Below, in pieces: positions 52,002 through 60,698 of a stretch of 64,000 nt of DNA; within the stretch, counting starts at the first letter, position 1, and each line of letters opens with the position of its first letter. Source of the DNA: Mycolicibacter minnesotensis (GTDB taxonomy: Bacteria > Actinomycetota > Actinomycetes > Mycobacteriales > Mycobacteriaceae); NCBI RefSeq assembly GCF_010731755.1, contig NZ_AP022589.1:3348001-3412000 (forward strand), written 5' to 3'. The notes beneath the pieces are model-generated. The model saw only the letters and a program-made list of their open reading frames with translations. It made no database searches and was not told the DNA's origin. Both the position numbers and the translations under genes were made by a program.

Positions 52002-52898
52002 ATGGGGCGCATGGTGTTGAATCGGGCCGCGCGGAAGGTCGCCTTCCCCCAACTGCCTGCGGCACCTGACGACTATCCGGTGTTCCCGGACAAGTCCACG
52101 TGGCCAGTGGTCTTTCCGCAGCTGCCGTCGCCGCCGGGTGGGGGGCCGTGCCGTCCCCCGCAGCACACCTCCAAGGCCGTCGCCCCGCAGATTCCCGCCG
52201 AGGCGTTGCCCAATCACGTCGCCGTCGTCATGGACGGCAACGGCCGCTGGGCCACCCAGCGGGGCTTAGGTCGCACCGAGGGACACAAGATGGGCGAGGC
52301 GGTGCTCATCGACATCACCTGCGGGGCCATCGAACTCGGTATCAAGTGGCTGACCGTGTATGCGTTCTCCACCGAGAACTGGAAGCGTTCCGCGGAAGAG
52401 GTCCGCTTCCTGATGGGATTCAACCGCGAGGTGGTGCGCCGCCGCCGCGAGAACCTCAATGCGATGGGCGTACGGATGCGCTGGGTGGGTTCGCGGCCGA
52501 AGATGTGGCGCAGTGTGATCAAGGAATTCGAGATCGCCGAAGACATGACCGTCGGCAACGACGTCATCACCATCAATTACTGCGTCAACTACGGCGGGCG
52601 CACCGAGATCGCCGAGGCCGCGCAGGCCATCGCCCGGGAGGCGGTGGCGGGCAAGCTGAATCCGAACCGCATCACCGAGGCCACCATCGCGCGGCACCTG
52701 CACAGGCCTGACATGCCCGACGTGGACCTGCTGATCCGCACCTCCGGTGAACAACGCTCGTCCAACTTCATGCTGTGGCAGGCGGCCTACGCCGAGTACA
52801 TCTTCCAGGAGAAGCTGTGGCCGGACTACGACCGCCGCGACCTGTGGGAGGCCTGCGAACAGTACGCCTCGCGGCAGCGCCGGTTTGGAACGGCATGA
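52002..52898 (+). CDS. uppS: UppS, decaprenyl diphosphate synthase (Z-prenyltransferase)
   Basis: Makes the long-chain Z-polyprenyl diphosphate carrier used for peptidoglycan and arabinogalactan; closely like Rv2361c (296 residues). 298 residues from the ATG at 52002; the in-frame ATG at 52011 is also possible. Long mycobacterial N-terminal extension ([22 protein letters not shown]), then the catalytic [19 protein letters not shown] and [15 protein letters not shown]. The stop overlaps the next gene (ATGA). Confidence 0.95.
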   Translation: MGRMVLNRAARKVAFPQLPAAPDDYPVFPDKSTWPVVFPQLPSPPGGGPCRPPQHTSKAVAPQIPAEALPNHVAVVMDGNGRWATQRGLGRTEGHKMGEAVLIDITCGAIELGIKWLTVYAFSTENWKRSAEEVRFLMGFNREVVRRRRENLNAMGVRMRWVGSRPKMWRSVIKEFEIAEDMTVGNDVITINYCVNYGGRTEIAEAAQAIAREAVAGKLNPNRITEATIARHLHRPDMPDVDLLIRTSGEQRSSNFMLWQAAYAEYIFQEKLWPDYDRRDLWEACEQYASRQRRFGTA

Positions 52899-53287
52899 CG
52901 GCGATGCTGGCCGATCGTCTCGCCGCGGCGCTCGCCGGCGTGTTGGCCGTTGACGCCGAGCCCGACGGTGCGCTGACCGTTCGGCATGACGGGACGCTGG
53001 CGTCTTTGCGGGTGGTGCCGATCGCCGAGGACCTTGAGCTGGTGTCACTCACTCAGATCCTGGGGTGGGACCTGCCGCTGACCACGACGCTGCGTCAGCG
53101 TGCCGCTGAGCAGGCGGGCCTGAGCCAACTCGGTACCGTCACGCTGGTCGAGAGAGACGCTGAGTTCGCAGATGCGATGTTGCGCTACAACTTTCCCGGT
53201 ACCGGCCTGACCGACGATGCGCTGCGCACGCTGGTCCTGTTGGTGCTGACGAAAGGCGTCGACATTCGCGATGCCCTCACCGGCTAA
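52895..53287 (+). CDS. Conserved hypothetical protein (Rv2360c-like)
   Basis: 130 residues. Overlaps uppS by 4 nt and has the same position and rough size as Rv2360c (142). Mixed alpha/beta, soluble, no signal peptide or membrane segment. The N-terminal half alternates strands ([27 protein letters not shown]), the C-terminal half is helical and ends [14 protein letters not shown]. The pattern resembles YbjN/type III chaperone-like proteins, but I cannot assign a role. Converges with zur, 12 bp apart. Confidence 0.82.
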   Translation: MTAMLADRLAAALAGVLAVDAEPDGALTVRHDGTLASLRVVPIAEDLELVSLTQILGWDLPLTTTLRQRAAEQAGLSQLGTVTLVERDAEFADAMLRYNFPGTGLTDDALRTLVLLVLTKGVDIRDALTG

Positions 53288-53299
53288 GCGACGCCAGAC

Positions 53300-53692
53300 C
53301 TACTTTCGGCAGTCGGCGCAGGTGCCGAAGATTTCGATGGTGTGGCCCACGTCGGAGTAGTCGTACTCCTTGGCGATGCGCGCCGCCCACTCCTCGACTT
53401 CGCGGTCGCCCACCTCTACCGTGGCTCCGCAACCTCTACACACCAGGTGATGGTGATGATGATCCGAACAACGCCGGTACACGGCCTCGCCGGTGTCGGC
53501 GCGCAGCGTATCGACCTGTCCGGCGGTGGCCATCGCCTGAAGCGTGCGGTAGACGGTGGTCAGACCGATGTTCTCGCCGCGCTCACGCAGGACGTCATGC
53601 AGTTCCTGTGCCGACCGGAAGTCGTCGACGGTGTCCAACAGGGCAGCGATCGCCGCCCGTTGCCGGGTGGAACGCACGCCGGGGGCGCTCAA
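53300..53692 (-). CDS. zur: Zur (FurB), zinc uptake regulator
   Basis: Fur-family repressor that with zinc shuts off zinc-uptake and alternative ribosomal protein genes. 130 residues. Winged helix with RSAQELHDVLRERGENIGLTTVYRTLQ, a His-rich DHHHHHLVCRGCG segment, and a C-terminal CADC pair with the earlier CxxC for the structural zinc. The ATG overlaps the smtB stop by 4 nt; smtB-zur order and orientation are as in M. tuberculosis. Confidence 0.95.
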   Translation of the reverse strand: MSAPGVRSTRQRAAIAALLDTVDDFRSAQELHDVLRERGENIGLTTVYRTLQAMATAGQVDTLRADTGEAVYRRCSDHHHHHLVCRGCGATVEVGDREVEEWAARIAKEYDYSDVGHTIEIFGTCADCRK

Positions 53693-54042
53693 CGCTCTTC
53701 ACCGGCGTGCGCCACTGCATCGATGGCGATATGGGCCAGGTGATGGTCGGCCAACCGATAGAGAACTTCCCTGCCGGAGCGTTCGCCGGCGACCACCCCG
53801 GCTGCTTTGAGGATCTTCAGGTGCTGACTGACCAGCGGTTGTGGCACGCCTAGAGCGTCGACCAGCTCGTGGACGCAGCGCTGCGATTCCTGCAGCTGCA
53901 GCACGATTGCGATGCGCACTGGGGCAGCGAGCGCACGCAGCAATTCCCCGGCGGCGTCGAGGATCTCCCTCGGCGGGGGCGCGGGAAACGCGGGACCACT
54001 GTGTTGGTGACCATCCACTAGACCTGAGGCTGAGGGGGCCAT
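53689..54042 (-). CDS. smtB: SmtB, ArsR-family zinc-responsive repressor
   Basis: 117 residues; released from DNA by zinc, which in M. tuberculosis lets zur be expressed. ATG at 54042 with GGAGG 7 nt upstream; the longer frame beyond it is a shadow of glyS. ArsR winged helix with ALAAPVRIAIVLQLQ, QRCVHELVDAL, VPQPLVSQHLKIL and GREVLYRLADHHLAHI; the last helix carries the His residues of the alpha5 zinc site. Confidence 0.93.
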   Translation of the reverse strand: MAPSASGLVDGHQHSGPAFPAPPPREILDAAGELLRALAAPVRIAIVLQLQESQRCVHELVDALGVPQPLVSQHLKILKAAGVVAGERSGREVLYRLADHHLAHIAIDAVAHAGEER

Positions 54043-54062
54043 GCCACCACCTCCGCACACGT

Positions 54063-54077
54063 TGGAAACCGTTTTCA
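54063..54077. promoter_or_regulatory. Candidate Zur box upstream of smtB-zur
   Basis: TGGAAACCGTTTTCA is a near-palindrome and fits the actinobacterial Zur-box pattern TGAAAAtnaTTTTCA at most positions. It lies 20 bp before the smtB start. A second imperfect inverted repeat, CATGCGTGATGATGCATG at 54095-54112, could be the SmtB site. Both are inferred. Confidence 0.45.
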
Positions 54078-54204
54078 GCTGACGCCCACTGTTCCATGCG
54101 TGATGATGCATGTCAAAGAACGCTGGCGGTGTCGATACGATGACTGATGTTTTGCGTGCCGGCGTAGCCGGCGCGGTCCCGTCAAGACAGGAGAACACCC
54201 CCTC

Positions 54205-55602
54205 GTGGCGTCCATCATCGACACCGTTGCCAATCTGGCCAAGCGACGTGGCCTGGTCTTCCAGTCGGGCGAAATCTACGGCGGCACAAAGTCGGCGTGG
54301 GATTACGGTCCACTCGGGGTGGAGCTCAAGGAGAACATCAAGCGGCAGTGGTGGCGTTCGGTCGTGACCTCCCGCGACGACGTCGTCGGACTGGACAGCG
54401 CGATCATTCTGCCGCGTCAGGTGTGGGTGGCCTCCGGTCACGTCGCAGTGTTCAACGACCCCCTGGTGGAATGCCTCAACTGCCACAAGCGCCATCGGCA
54501 GGACCACATGCAGGAAGCGGTGGCGCTGAAGAAGAGCAGCGGCGGCACCGCCGTGGATCCAGACTCCGTGCCCATGAGCGATATCTCCTGCCCGGACTGC
54601 GGGACCAAGGGTGAGTGGACCGAGCCCCGTGACTTCAACATGATGCTCAAGACCTACCTCGGGCCGATCGAGTCCGAAGAGGGGCTGCACTACCTGCGGC
54701 CTGAGACCGCGCAGGGCATCTTCGTCAACTTCGCCAATGTGGTGACCACCGCGCGACGCAAGCCACCGTTCGGAATCGGCCAGATCGGCAAGAGCTTCCG
54801 CAACGAGATCACCCCCGGCAACTTCATCTTCCGGACTCGTGAGTTCGAGCAGATGGAGATGGAATTCTTCGTCGAGCCGTCCACGGCCAAGGAGTGGCAC
54901 CAGTACTGGATCGACGCACGCCTGCAGTGGTACATCGACCTGGGCATCAAGGGCGAGAACCTGCGTCTCTACGAGCACCCGCTCGAGAAGCTGTCGCACT
55001 ACTCCGCCGGCACCACCGACATCGAGTACAAATTCGGTTTCACCGGCAACCCGTGGGGTGAGCTGGAAGGAATCGCCAATCGCACCAACTTCGACCTGAC
55101 CACCCACTCGGAGCATTCCGGCGTGGACCTGTCGTTCTATGACCAGGCCTCCGACACCCGCTACGTGCCCTACGTGATCGAACCGGCGGCCGGCCTGACC
55201 CGCTCACTGATGGCCTTCCTGGTCGACTCGTACCACGAGGACGAGGCCCCCAATGCCAAGGGCGGGGTGGACAAGCGCACCGTGCTGCGGCTGGATCCGC
55301 GGCTGGCACCGGTCAAGGCCGCGGTGTTGCCGCTGAGCCGCAACGCAGACCTGTCGCCGAAGGCCCGGGATCTGGCCGCGGAGCTGCGCAAGTCCTGGAA
55401 CGTGGAATTCGACGACGCCGGAGCGGTCGGGCGGCGGTATCGGCGCCAGGACGAGATCGGCACACCGTTCTGCATCACGGTGGACTTCGACTCGCTCGAA
55501 GATCACGCCGTCACCGTGCGCGAGCGCGACTCGATGTCTCAGGAACGGGTCGCCATCGACGCGGTCTCGGACTATCTTGCCGTGCGCCTCAAGGGTTGCT
55601 GA
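54205..55602 (+). CDS. glyS: Glycyl-tRNA synthetase (class II, dimeric type)
   Basis: Charges tRNA-Gly. 465 residues, as in M. tuberculosis (463). Class II motifs and glycine signature: [20 protein letters not shown] near residue 31, zinc cysteines in CLNCHKRH and CPDCG, FRNEI motif 2, and a C-terminal anticodon-binding domain with [28 protein letters not shown] in the last third. GTG start following AGGAGAAC. Divergent from smtB. Confidence 0.96.
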   Translation: MASIIDTVANLAKRRGLVFQSGEIYGGTKSAWDYGPLGVELKENIKRQWWRSVVTSRDDVVGLDSAIILPRQVWVASGHVAVFNDPLVECLNCHKRHRQDHMQEAVALKKSSGGTAVDPDSVPMSDISCPDCGTKGEWTEPRDFNMMLKTYLGPIESEEGLHYLRPETAQGIFVNFANVVTTARRKPPFGIGQIGKSFRNEITPGNFIFRTREFEQMEMEFFVEPSTAKEWHQYWIDARLQWYIDLGIKGENLRLYEHPLEKLSHYSAGTTDIEYKFGFTGNPWGELEGIANRTNFDLTTHSEHSGVDLSFYDQASDTRYVPYVIEPAAGLTRSLMAFLVDSYHEDEAPNAKGGVDKRTVLRLDPRLAPVKAAVLPLSRNADLSPKARDLAAELRKSWNVEFDDAGAVGRRYRRQDEIGTPFCITVDFDSLEDHAVTVRERDSMSQERVAIDAVSDYLAVRLKGC

Positions 55603-55623
55603 TCGCCGTCAGTCGCCGGCGAT
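55602..55623. terminator. Possible bidirectional hairpin between glyS and the convergent membrane gene
   Basis: ATCGCCG and CGGCGAT form a 7-bp stem with an 8-base loop exactly where the two convergent genes end; it overlaps the last codons of the minus-strand gene. No T run. Confidence 0.35.
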
Positions 55624-56373
55624 TTCCTCGTCGGCGACTTCGGGGGTTATCTGTCTGACGGGCTTGAACCAGTCGGTTCGAGCGCGCCAGGACAGCACGG
55701 ATGCGTAGGTGAAGGCGGAGGTGCTGACCCCCGCGCAGATCCAGGTGGGCAGTGTGACCGCACTGTCGAGCAGCACGCTGGTCAACTGCGCGAGAATTGC
55801 CGCGGCTTTGAAGCCGACCCACACCAGGTAGTACTCGGCGGACGTTTTCGAGCGCGGATCGCTGCGCAGCGTCAGCAGTACCCGGCTGGTGAACCGGAAC
55901 AGATACAGGGTCAGGGCGGCGACCAGCGTCCAATACACCCCAAACCCGGGGCCGCGGGGGGCGAAGACGTCCAGGTGCTCGGGTTGTCCCCGATCCGCGA
56001 TGCAGAACACCATGACCACCAGCGGCAGGCCGATCTGCAGCGGCCTCGTGACATGGCGACGCCACAGTGACCTGGCCTGTTCGTCGTCATTCAGCCGCGT
56101 TACCAAGTGCGCGGACATCACCATCGACGCCGAGAACATGCACAGCACAGCGAGCAGGCCGGCGACGTTCCACAGCCCGCAAACGCGGTGGACAAGCGGG
56201 TCGAGATAGGTCGGTCCCACCGGCGACACAAGCAGTCCCGCGGCGCCGATGAGTATCAGGATGCGTGACGGGTTGGTGTCCCAGCGCGACCCCCAAGCAT
56301 GGCGGCGGACCCACAGCGCGTAGCCGCAGGCCGCCAGTGCCGCCATCAAGGCGATGTTGATCAGTCCCAGCAT
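55609..56373 (-). CDS. Multi-pass membrane protein (MAB_1171c-like)
   Basis: 254 residues from the ATG at 56373. About seven hydrophobic segments (ALMAALAACGYALWV, ILILIGAAGLLVSPV, VAGLLAVLCMFSASMV, LPLVVMVFCIA, TLVAALTLYLF and two more). Resembles a family of actinobacterial putative transporters usually found near small regulators or peptidase genes. No catalytic motif. It lies just downstream of the TPM-domain gene on the same strand (14 bp), so the two may be one transcript. Confidence 0.75.
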   Translation of the reverse strand: MLGLINIALMAALAACGYALWVRRHAWGSRWDTNPSRILILIGAAGLLVSPVGPTYLDPLVHRVCGLWNVAGLLAVLCMFSASMVMSAHLVTRLNDDEQARSLWRRHVTRPLQIGLPLVVMVFCIADRGQPEHLDVFAPRGPGFGVYWTLVAALTLYLFRFTSRVLLTLRSDPRSKTSAEYYLVWVGFKAAAILAQLTSVLLDSAVTLPTWICAGVSTSAFTYASVLSWRARTDWFKPVRQITPEVADEEIAGD

Positions 56374-56387
56374 GGATTCGCCTACGG

Positions 56388-58382
56388 CTAGAACCGGCCG
56401 CCGCCGCCGAAGAAACCTCCGCCCGAGGATGAGCCGCCGAACGAGGTCGGACTCCAACCGCCCCCGCTGCCCCCGCCGCCCCCAAAACCGCCGCCGCCCC
56501 CACTGAGGATGTTGCCGATGATGATGCCGCCCAACATGGCCCCGGTGTCGTTGCCGCCGGGGCCGCCTCCGTAGCGCCCGTAGTACTCCCGCTGCGCGTC
56601 CTGTACATCCGCTTTGGCCAGCGACTGCGCCGCGGCCGCCAGGGTGGCCGCGGAGTTGGCCTGCGTGAGCGCACCGGCGACATCGGTGGTGCGTTTGTCG
56701 TTGGCGGCGTCGAGACGTCGCCGTGCTTCGGCCAACCGGGTACGCGCTTCCGGGCCGACACTGCCGCGACGGGTGTCGATGTATTCCGAGACGGCGCGAA
56801 TCCGCGATGACGCGGTGAACAGCGCCTGTTCCAGGGTGCGAGCCAGACGTTCGGCGGCGGCGCGCTCCTCGGCCACGGTGTCGAGCAGCTGATCCAGGCC
56901 GGCGTCGGCCTTGATCAGGGCGGTGAACGCCCCCAGCGGGTCACCGGAGCTTCGGGCCGTGGCGAGGGCCTCGGCTACGGCGTCGCGGGCGGTGGTCAGT
57001 TCCGACGCGTGGCTGCCCACCCCTCGCATCAGCTGTGTGGCTGCCGCCATGATGCCGGCCTCGGCGTCGGCGATGGTCTCCGGCAGCGAGGCCACCGCGT
57101 GACGGATATCGCTGGCGGCGTTGTCGACCGCGTCGAGCAGGGCTCGGCCCTGACCCAGTGCCGACTCGGCGGCCCGCACCGCGTCCACCAGATCGCTCTG
57201 GCCGCCGGTCACCGGGCGGTCGGCCAGGCTACGTGCCCGGGTGATGTTTCGTTCGGCGAACGACGCCCGGTCCTGTGCGGTCTTGACGTTGCCCGTCACC
57301 GAGCTGAGCGCGGCGACGTCGAATTCGCTGTGCAGGTCGACCAGGTGCTTCTCGGAGGCTGGGATGCGTCCGGTCAGCTCAACGAGTTGCTGGGTCAGCG
57401 CATCGAGACGGTCTCCGGCATTGAGCACGAGGTCGCGCAACTGCTCGAAAGACGCCCGCTGGGTCTCCAACTCGCGGTCGGCCTTCGAGGCCGTCACGAT
57501 CACTCCGGTCAGCAGGTCGCGCTGCTGCGCTGGCGTCTCGGGGATGTCATCGTCGAGCTGTTGGCGGACCGTGAAGGCATGCTCCATGGCGGCTTTGGCG
57601 GAGGCAACGGCGCGGGCGAAGGAGCGGGTGCGTTCGTCGCCGAATTCGTCGACGGCCAGCTCCAGCTCGTTGGCGCTGGTGCGCACCGCATTGTCGACTT
57701 CGACGACCTTCTCGCGTGACAGGGCATCCAGCGCGAACACCGGGATGTCCGACAGCGCGTTGGGATCGGTGGGGTCCACCCGCCGGGCTGCCGCCAGTGC
57801 GGCCGCATGGCGCCTGCGTCGCAACTGACGGACCACCAGCACGAGCGCCAGACCGGCTGCGGCCACGGCGGCCAGAGCGATCAGGATCGGTGTCCAGCTC
57901 ACTTCGGTGGGAGCGGCCGCGGCGTTGAGTCCGGTGGCGGCTGCCGTGGCCGCCGCGGCCCAGTCGCCGCGGTGCAGGGCCGGCTCGATCTGGTTGCGTC
58001 GCAGCGCGTCGACTTCGCTGCTGCTGATCTCAGAGATGCTGCTGGAAACCAGGAAGGAGTAGCTGCGGTCAGCGGTGGCCACGGCCAGCACGGCGTCGTT
58101 GCTGCCGAGGTCGCTGAGTCGTGCGGTGCTGCGGCCCCAATCTTCGGCGGTCTGCCCAGAGAACACATCGACATAGACCACCCACAGTCGAATGTGCTGA
58201 TCGGCGTACAGCTTGTCGATGGCGTCCTGCACCCCGGCCCGCTCAGATTGCGACAACGCTCCGGCACTGTCGGTGATCGAGGTCGGCAGATGCATCGGAG
58301 GTTGTGCCGCGGCGAGTGGCGCTACCAGGAGCAGTGCGATGAGAAACGCCACGGCGGCGCCGGCCAGGCGGGTGATGCGCAT
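56388..58382 (-). CDS. TPM-domain membrane protein with Gly-rich tail (Rv2345-like)
   Basis: 664 residues, like Rv2345, which also neighbours dgt. Signal peptide (residues 1-26, ending AAAQPP), extracellular TPM/Psb32-type domain (about 30-160), one transmembrane helix (about 164-186), then about 400 residues of charged helical, probably coiled-coil sequence inside the cell, and a tail of Gly/Ser/Phe repeats ending GGGFFGGGGRF. Mechanistic role unknown; related TPM proteins act in membrane protein or photosystem maintenance. Confidence 0.87.
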   Translation of the reverse strand: MRITRLAGAAVAFLIALLLVAPLAAAQPPMHLPTSITDSAGALSQSERAGVQDAIDKLYADQHIRLWVVYVDVFSGQTAEDWGRSTARLSDLGSNDAVLAVATADRSYSFLVSSSISEISSSEVDALRRNQIEPALHRGDWAAAATAAATGLNAAAAPTEVSWTPILIALAAVAAAGLALVLVVRQLRRRRHAAALAAARRVDPTDPNALSDIPVFALDALSREKVVEVDNAVRTSANELELAVDEFGDERTRSFARAVASAKAAMEHAFTVRQQLDDDIPETPAQQRDLLTGVIVTASKADRELETQRASFEQLRDLVLNAGDRLDALTQQLVELTGRIPASEKHLVDLHSEFDVAALSSVTGNVKTAQDRASFAERNITRARSLADRPVTGGQSDLVDAVRAAESALGQGRALLDAVDNAASDIRHAVASLPETIADAEAGIMAAATQLMRGVGSHASELTTARDAVAEALATARSSGDPLGAFTALIKADAGLDQLLDTVAEERAAAERLARTLEQALFTASSRIRAVSEYIDTRRGSVGPEARTRLAEARRRLDAANDKRTTDVAGALTQANSAATLAAAAQSLAKADVQDAQREYYGRYGGGPGGNDTGAMLGGIIIGNILSGGGGGFGGGGGSGGGWSPTSFGGSSSGGGFFGGGGRF

Positions 58383-58519
58383 GACGGTAAATCTATATGC
58401 GATCGGGCGCCGATCGACGGCAATTCTGCGACCGGTCGACCCGCGTTCGCAGCAGCCGCGGATCGAACTTCGGCCCGCCGTGTCGTCGGGTCAGATCAGT
58501 TCAAAATAGACTCGCGGCG

Positions 58520-59782
58520 GTGGCCACCAACTCCCGCGACAGCTACGACGCGCACGACTGCGAGCGCATCGTGGCGGAGTCGCCCAAAACCGCCGGCCTG
58601 CCCGGAACCGGCGGCCAGTACCGCACCGATTTTGCCCGTGATCGGGCCAGGGTGCTGCACAGCGCTGCGCTGCGGCGGCTGGCCGACAAGACACAAGTCG
58701 TCGGTCCTCGCGACGGCGACACCCCGCGCACCCGGCTGACCCACTCGTTGGAGGTGGCGCAGATAGGGCGGGGGATGGCGATTGGATTGGGCTGTGATCC
58801 TGACCTGGTGGACTTGGCCGGACTGGCCCATGACATCGGCCATCCGCCTTATGGCCACAACGGAGAGCAAGCGCTCAACGAAATTGCTTGGAATTATGGG
58901 GGATTCGAGGGAAACGCCCAGAACTTCCGGATCTTGACCAGTTTGGAGCCGAAGGTGCTGGGGCCCGATGACGCCAGCGCGGGGTTGAACCTGAGCCGCG
59001 CGGCGTTGGACGCCGTCACCAAGTATCCGTGGCGCCGAAACGCGGCCGACGGTTCGATCCGGACCAAATTCGGCTTCTACGACGATGACCTGGCCGCCGC
59101 CGAATGGATGCGCCTCGGGGCGCCCGAAGGACGGGTCTGCCTGGAGTCGCAGATCATGGACTGGGCCGACGACGTCGCCTACTCCGTGCACGACGTCGAA
59201 GACGGGGTCATCTCCGGCCGGATCGACCTGCGGGTGCTTGCTGACGCCCCGACGGTGGCCGAGTTGACGCGGTTGGGCGATCCCAAGGGAGTGCATGATC
59301 TGGCTGGTGCTGCGCGTCGCCTGACCGAATTGCCAGTGGTGGCAGCGGTGGGAGCCCACGGCGCCTTCCCGGGGACCGTGTCTGCGTTGGTGGCCCTCAA
59401 ACGATTGACCAGCGAACTCGTCGGACGCTTCGCCTCCGCGGCGATCACCGCGACCCATGCCGCGGCGGGTCCGGGGCCGTTGACCCGCTATCAGGCGGAT
59501 CTCGAAGTTCCCGAACTGGTTCGGGCTGAAGTGGCGGTACTGAAAACCCTTGCGGTGCAGTTCATCATCTCGTCTGACCAACATCGGAGGATTCAGGCGG
59601 CGCAGCGCGAACAGGTGCACGAGGTCGCGCACCGGTTGCTCGCGACGGCGCCGGAGAGCCTGGACCCGATCTTCGCCCCGGCTTTCAACGCGGCAGCCGA
59701 TGACGGCGCTCGGCTGCGGGTGATCATCGATCAGATAGCGTCCTGCACCGAAGGGCGGCTGGAACGCCTCATCGCGGGTTGA
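58520..59782 (+). CDS. dgt: Deoxyguanosinetriphosphate triphosphohydrolase-like protein
   Basis: HD-domain dNTP triphosphohydrolase that splits dNTP into deoxynucleoside and triphosphate. 420 residues from the GTG at 58520, after which homology begins ([10 protein letters not shown]). HD metal residues: [11 protein letters not shown]is near residue 74, [15 protein letters not shown]is-Asp near residue 110, and a late Asp in [13 protein letters not shown]. Divergent from the TPM gene. Its 3' end overlaps the convergent PknH-sensor gene by 14 nt. Confidence 0.92.
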   Translation: MATNSRDSYDAHDCERIVAESPKTAGLPGTGGQYRTDFARDRARVLHSAALRRLADKTQVVGPRDGDTPRTRLTHSLEVAQIGRGMAIGLGCDPDLVDLAGLAHDIGHPPYGHNGEQALNEIAWNYGGFEGNAQNFRILTSLEPKVLGPDDASAGLNLSRAALDAVTKYPWRRNAADGSIRTKFGFYDDDLAAAEWMRLGAPEGRVCLESQIMDWADDVAYSVHDVEDGVISGRIDLRVLADAPTVAELTRLGDPKGVHDLAGAARRLTELPVVAAVGAHGAFPGTVSALVALKRLTSELVGRFASAAITATHAAAGPGPLTRYQADLEVPELVRAEVAVLKTLAVQFIISSDQHRRIQAAQREQVHEVAHRLLATAPESLDPIFAPAFNAAADDGARLRVIIDQIASCTEGRLERLIAG

Positions 59783-60548
59783 GTGCGCTCAGCGCGACCT
59801 TGTCCATCATCGCCCGCACCACATCGGTGCTGCTGGTCTGGGGATCCCCGGAGCCACTGGCGTTCTCGGTTCCGGTGAAGGCGATCAGGACTCCGACGAT
59901 GCAGTTGTCCTGTACGCCGATGGCCCGGGTGTCGGGCGCTTTGGGGCTCTTGTCCAGCACGATCGATGCCGCCAGGACGTCGTCGGTGATCCGTACGTCG
60001 GTGATGTGCATTTCGGTTCCGGGCAGGTGCGGCGAACCGTCGGCATCGGGGTTGGTGGCATTGACCGGATGCCCGTCGCAGCGCTTCCACTGCTCGGCGA
60101 ACTTGGCAAAGAGCTGTTGTGCCTCCGCGGCGCTGGGCAGGGCCACGACCGCCTCTTTGACGAACATCACCCGGGTGTCCAGTGGGGTGAAGTCGCCGCG
60201 TTTGGGCTCGGAATCGATCCACGTCTCTCGTGCGTAGCTCTGGACGGGTGCCCCGGCGTACACGCTGCGCTGCGCCACATCCAAGACTCCGACACAGTCG
60301 CCGGGAGTCGCCGAGTCGTCCATCGCTTCTACGCCGCCGTAGGACGGCGGTCCAGTAACCGTGGTGAAGGGCTGATCGAGCATGGCGGTCAGCTCGGTGC
60401 CATCGAGCAGCACCTCATTGACAGCAGTTCCGGTGACGGCGGTCGCGCCTTGGGATCGGTCGGGCAGCACCACCCAGGTGGCCACCGCACCCGCGGCGAG
60501 CACGGCGACGGCGGCAAGACTCACAAACCAGACCCGCTTCGAGTTCAT
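59769..60548 (-). CDS. Exported PknH-type sensor-domain protein
   Basis: 259 residues. A single N-terminal hydrophobic segment (about 6-28) acts as signal or anchor, without a lipobox. The rest matches the PknH extracellular sensor domain, with cysteines near GDCVGV, KRCDGH and DNCIVG that in PknH form disulfides, and WIDSEP and MMDKV motifs. Ligand unknown. The domain stands alone here without a kinase. Confidence 0.85.
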   Translation of the reverse strand: MNSKRVWFVSLAAVAVLAAGAVATWVVLPDRSQGATAVTGTAVNEVLLDGTELTAMLDQPFTTVTGPPSYGGVEAMDDSATPGDCVGVLDVAQRSVYAGAPVQSYARETWIDSEPKRGDFTPLDTRVMFVKEAVVALPSAAEAQQLFAKFAEQWKRCDGHPVNATNPDADGSPHLPGTEMHITDVRITDDVLAASIVLDKSPKAPDTRAIGVQDNCIVGVLIAFTGTENASGSGDPQTSSTDVVRAMMDKVALSALNPR

Positions 60549-60630
60549 TCACGCCCCTGACGCCGCAGTTGACCCGTCATTAAAGCATGGGGTGCAACCC
60601 GCTTCGGGGCCCTCGTTGGATGGCGGCGAC

Positions 60631-60665
60631 CCGCTTCGCCCGGCTCCGCCGCGCTCGCGATCGCC
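60631..60665. repeat. GC-rich sequence related to the repeat behind dnaG
   Basis: CCGCTTCGCCCGGCTCCGCC followed by GCGCTCGCGATC resembles, with two small gaps, the reverse complement of the 56-bp tandem unit at 62607. It lies 34 bp before dnaG. Possible short interspersed element of the genome. Confidence 0.4.
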
Positions 60666-60698
60666 GCGGCGCGTAAGGGCGCACTCTAGACTGACCCG

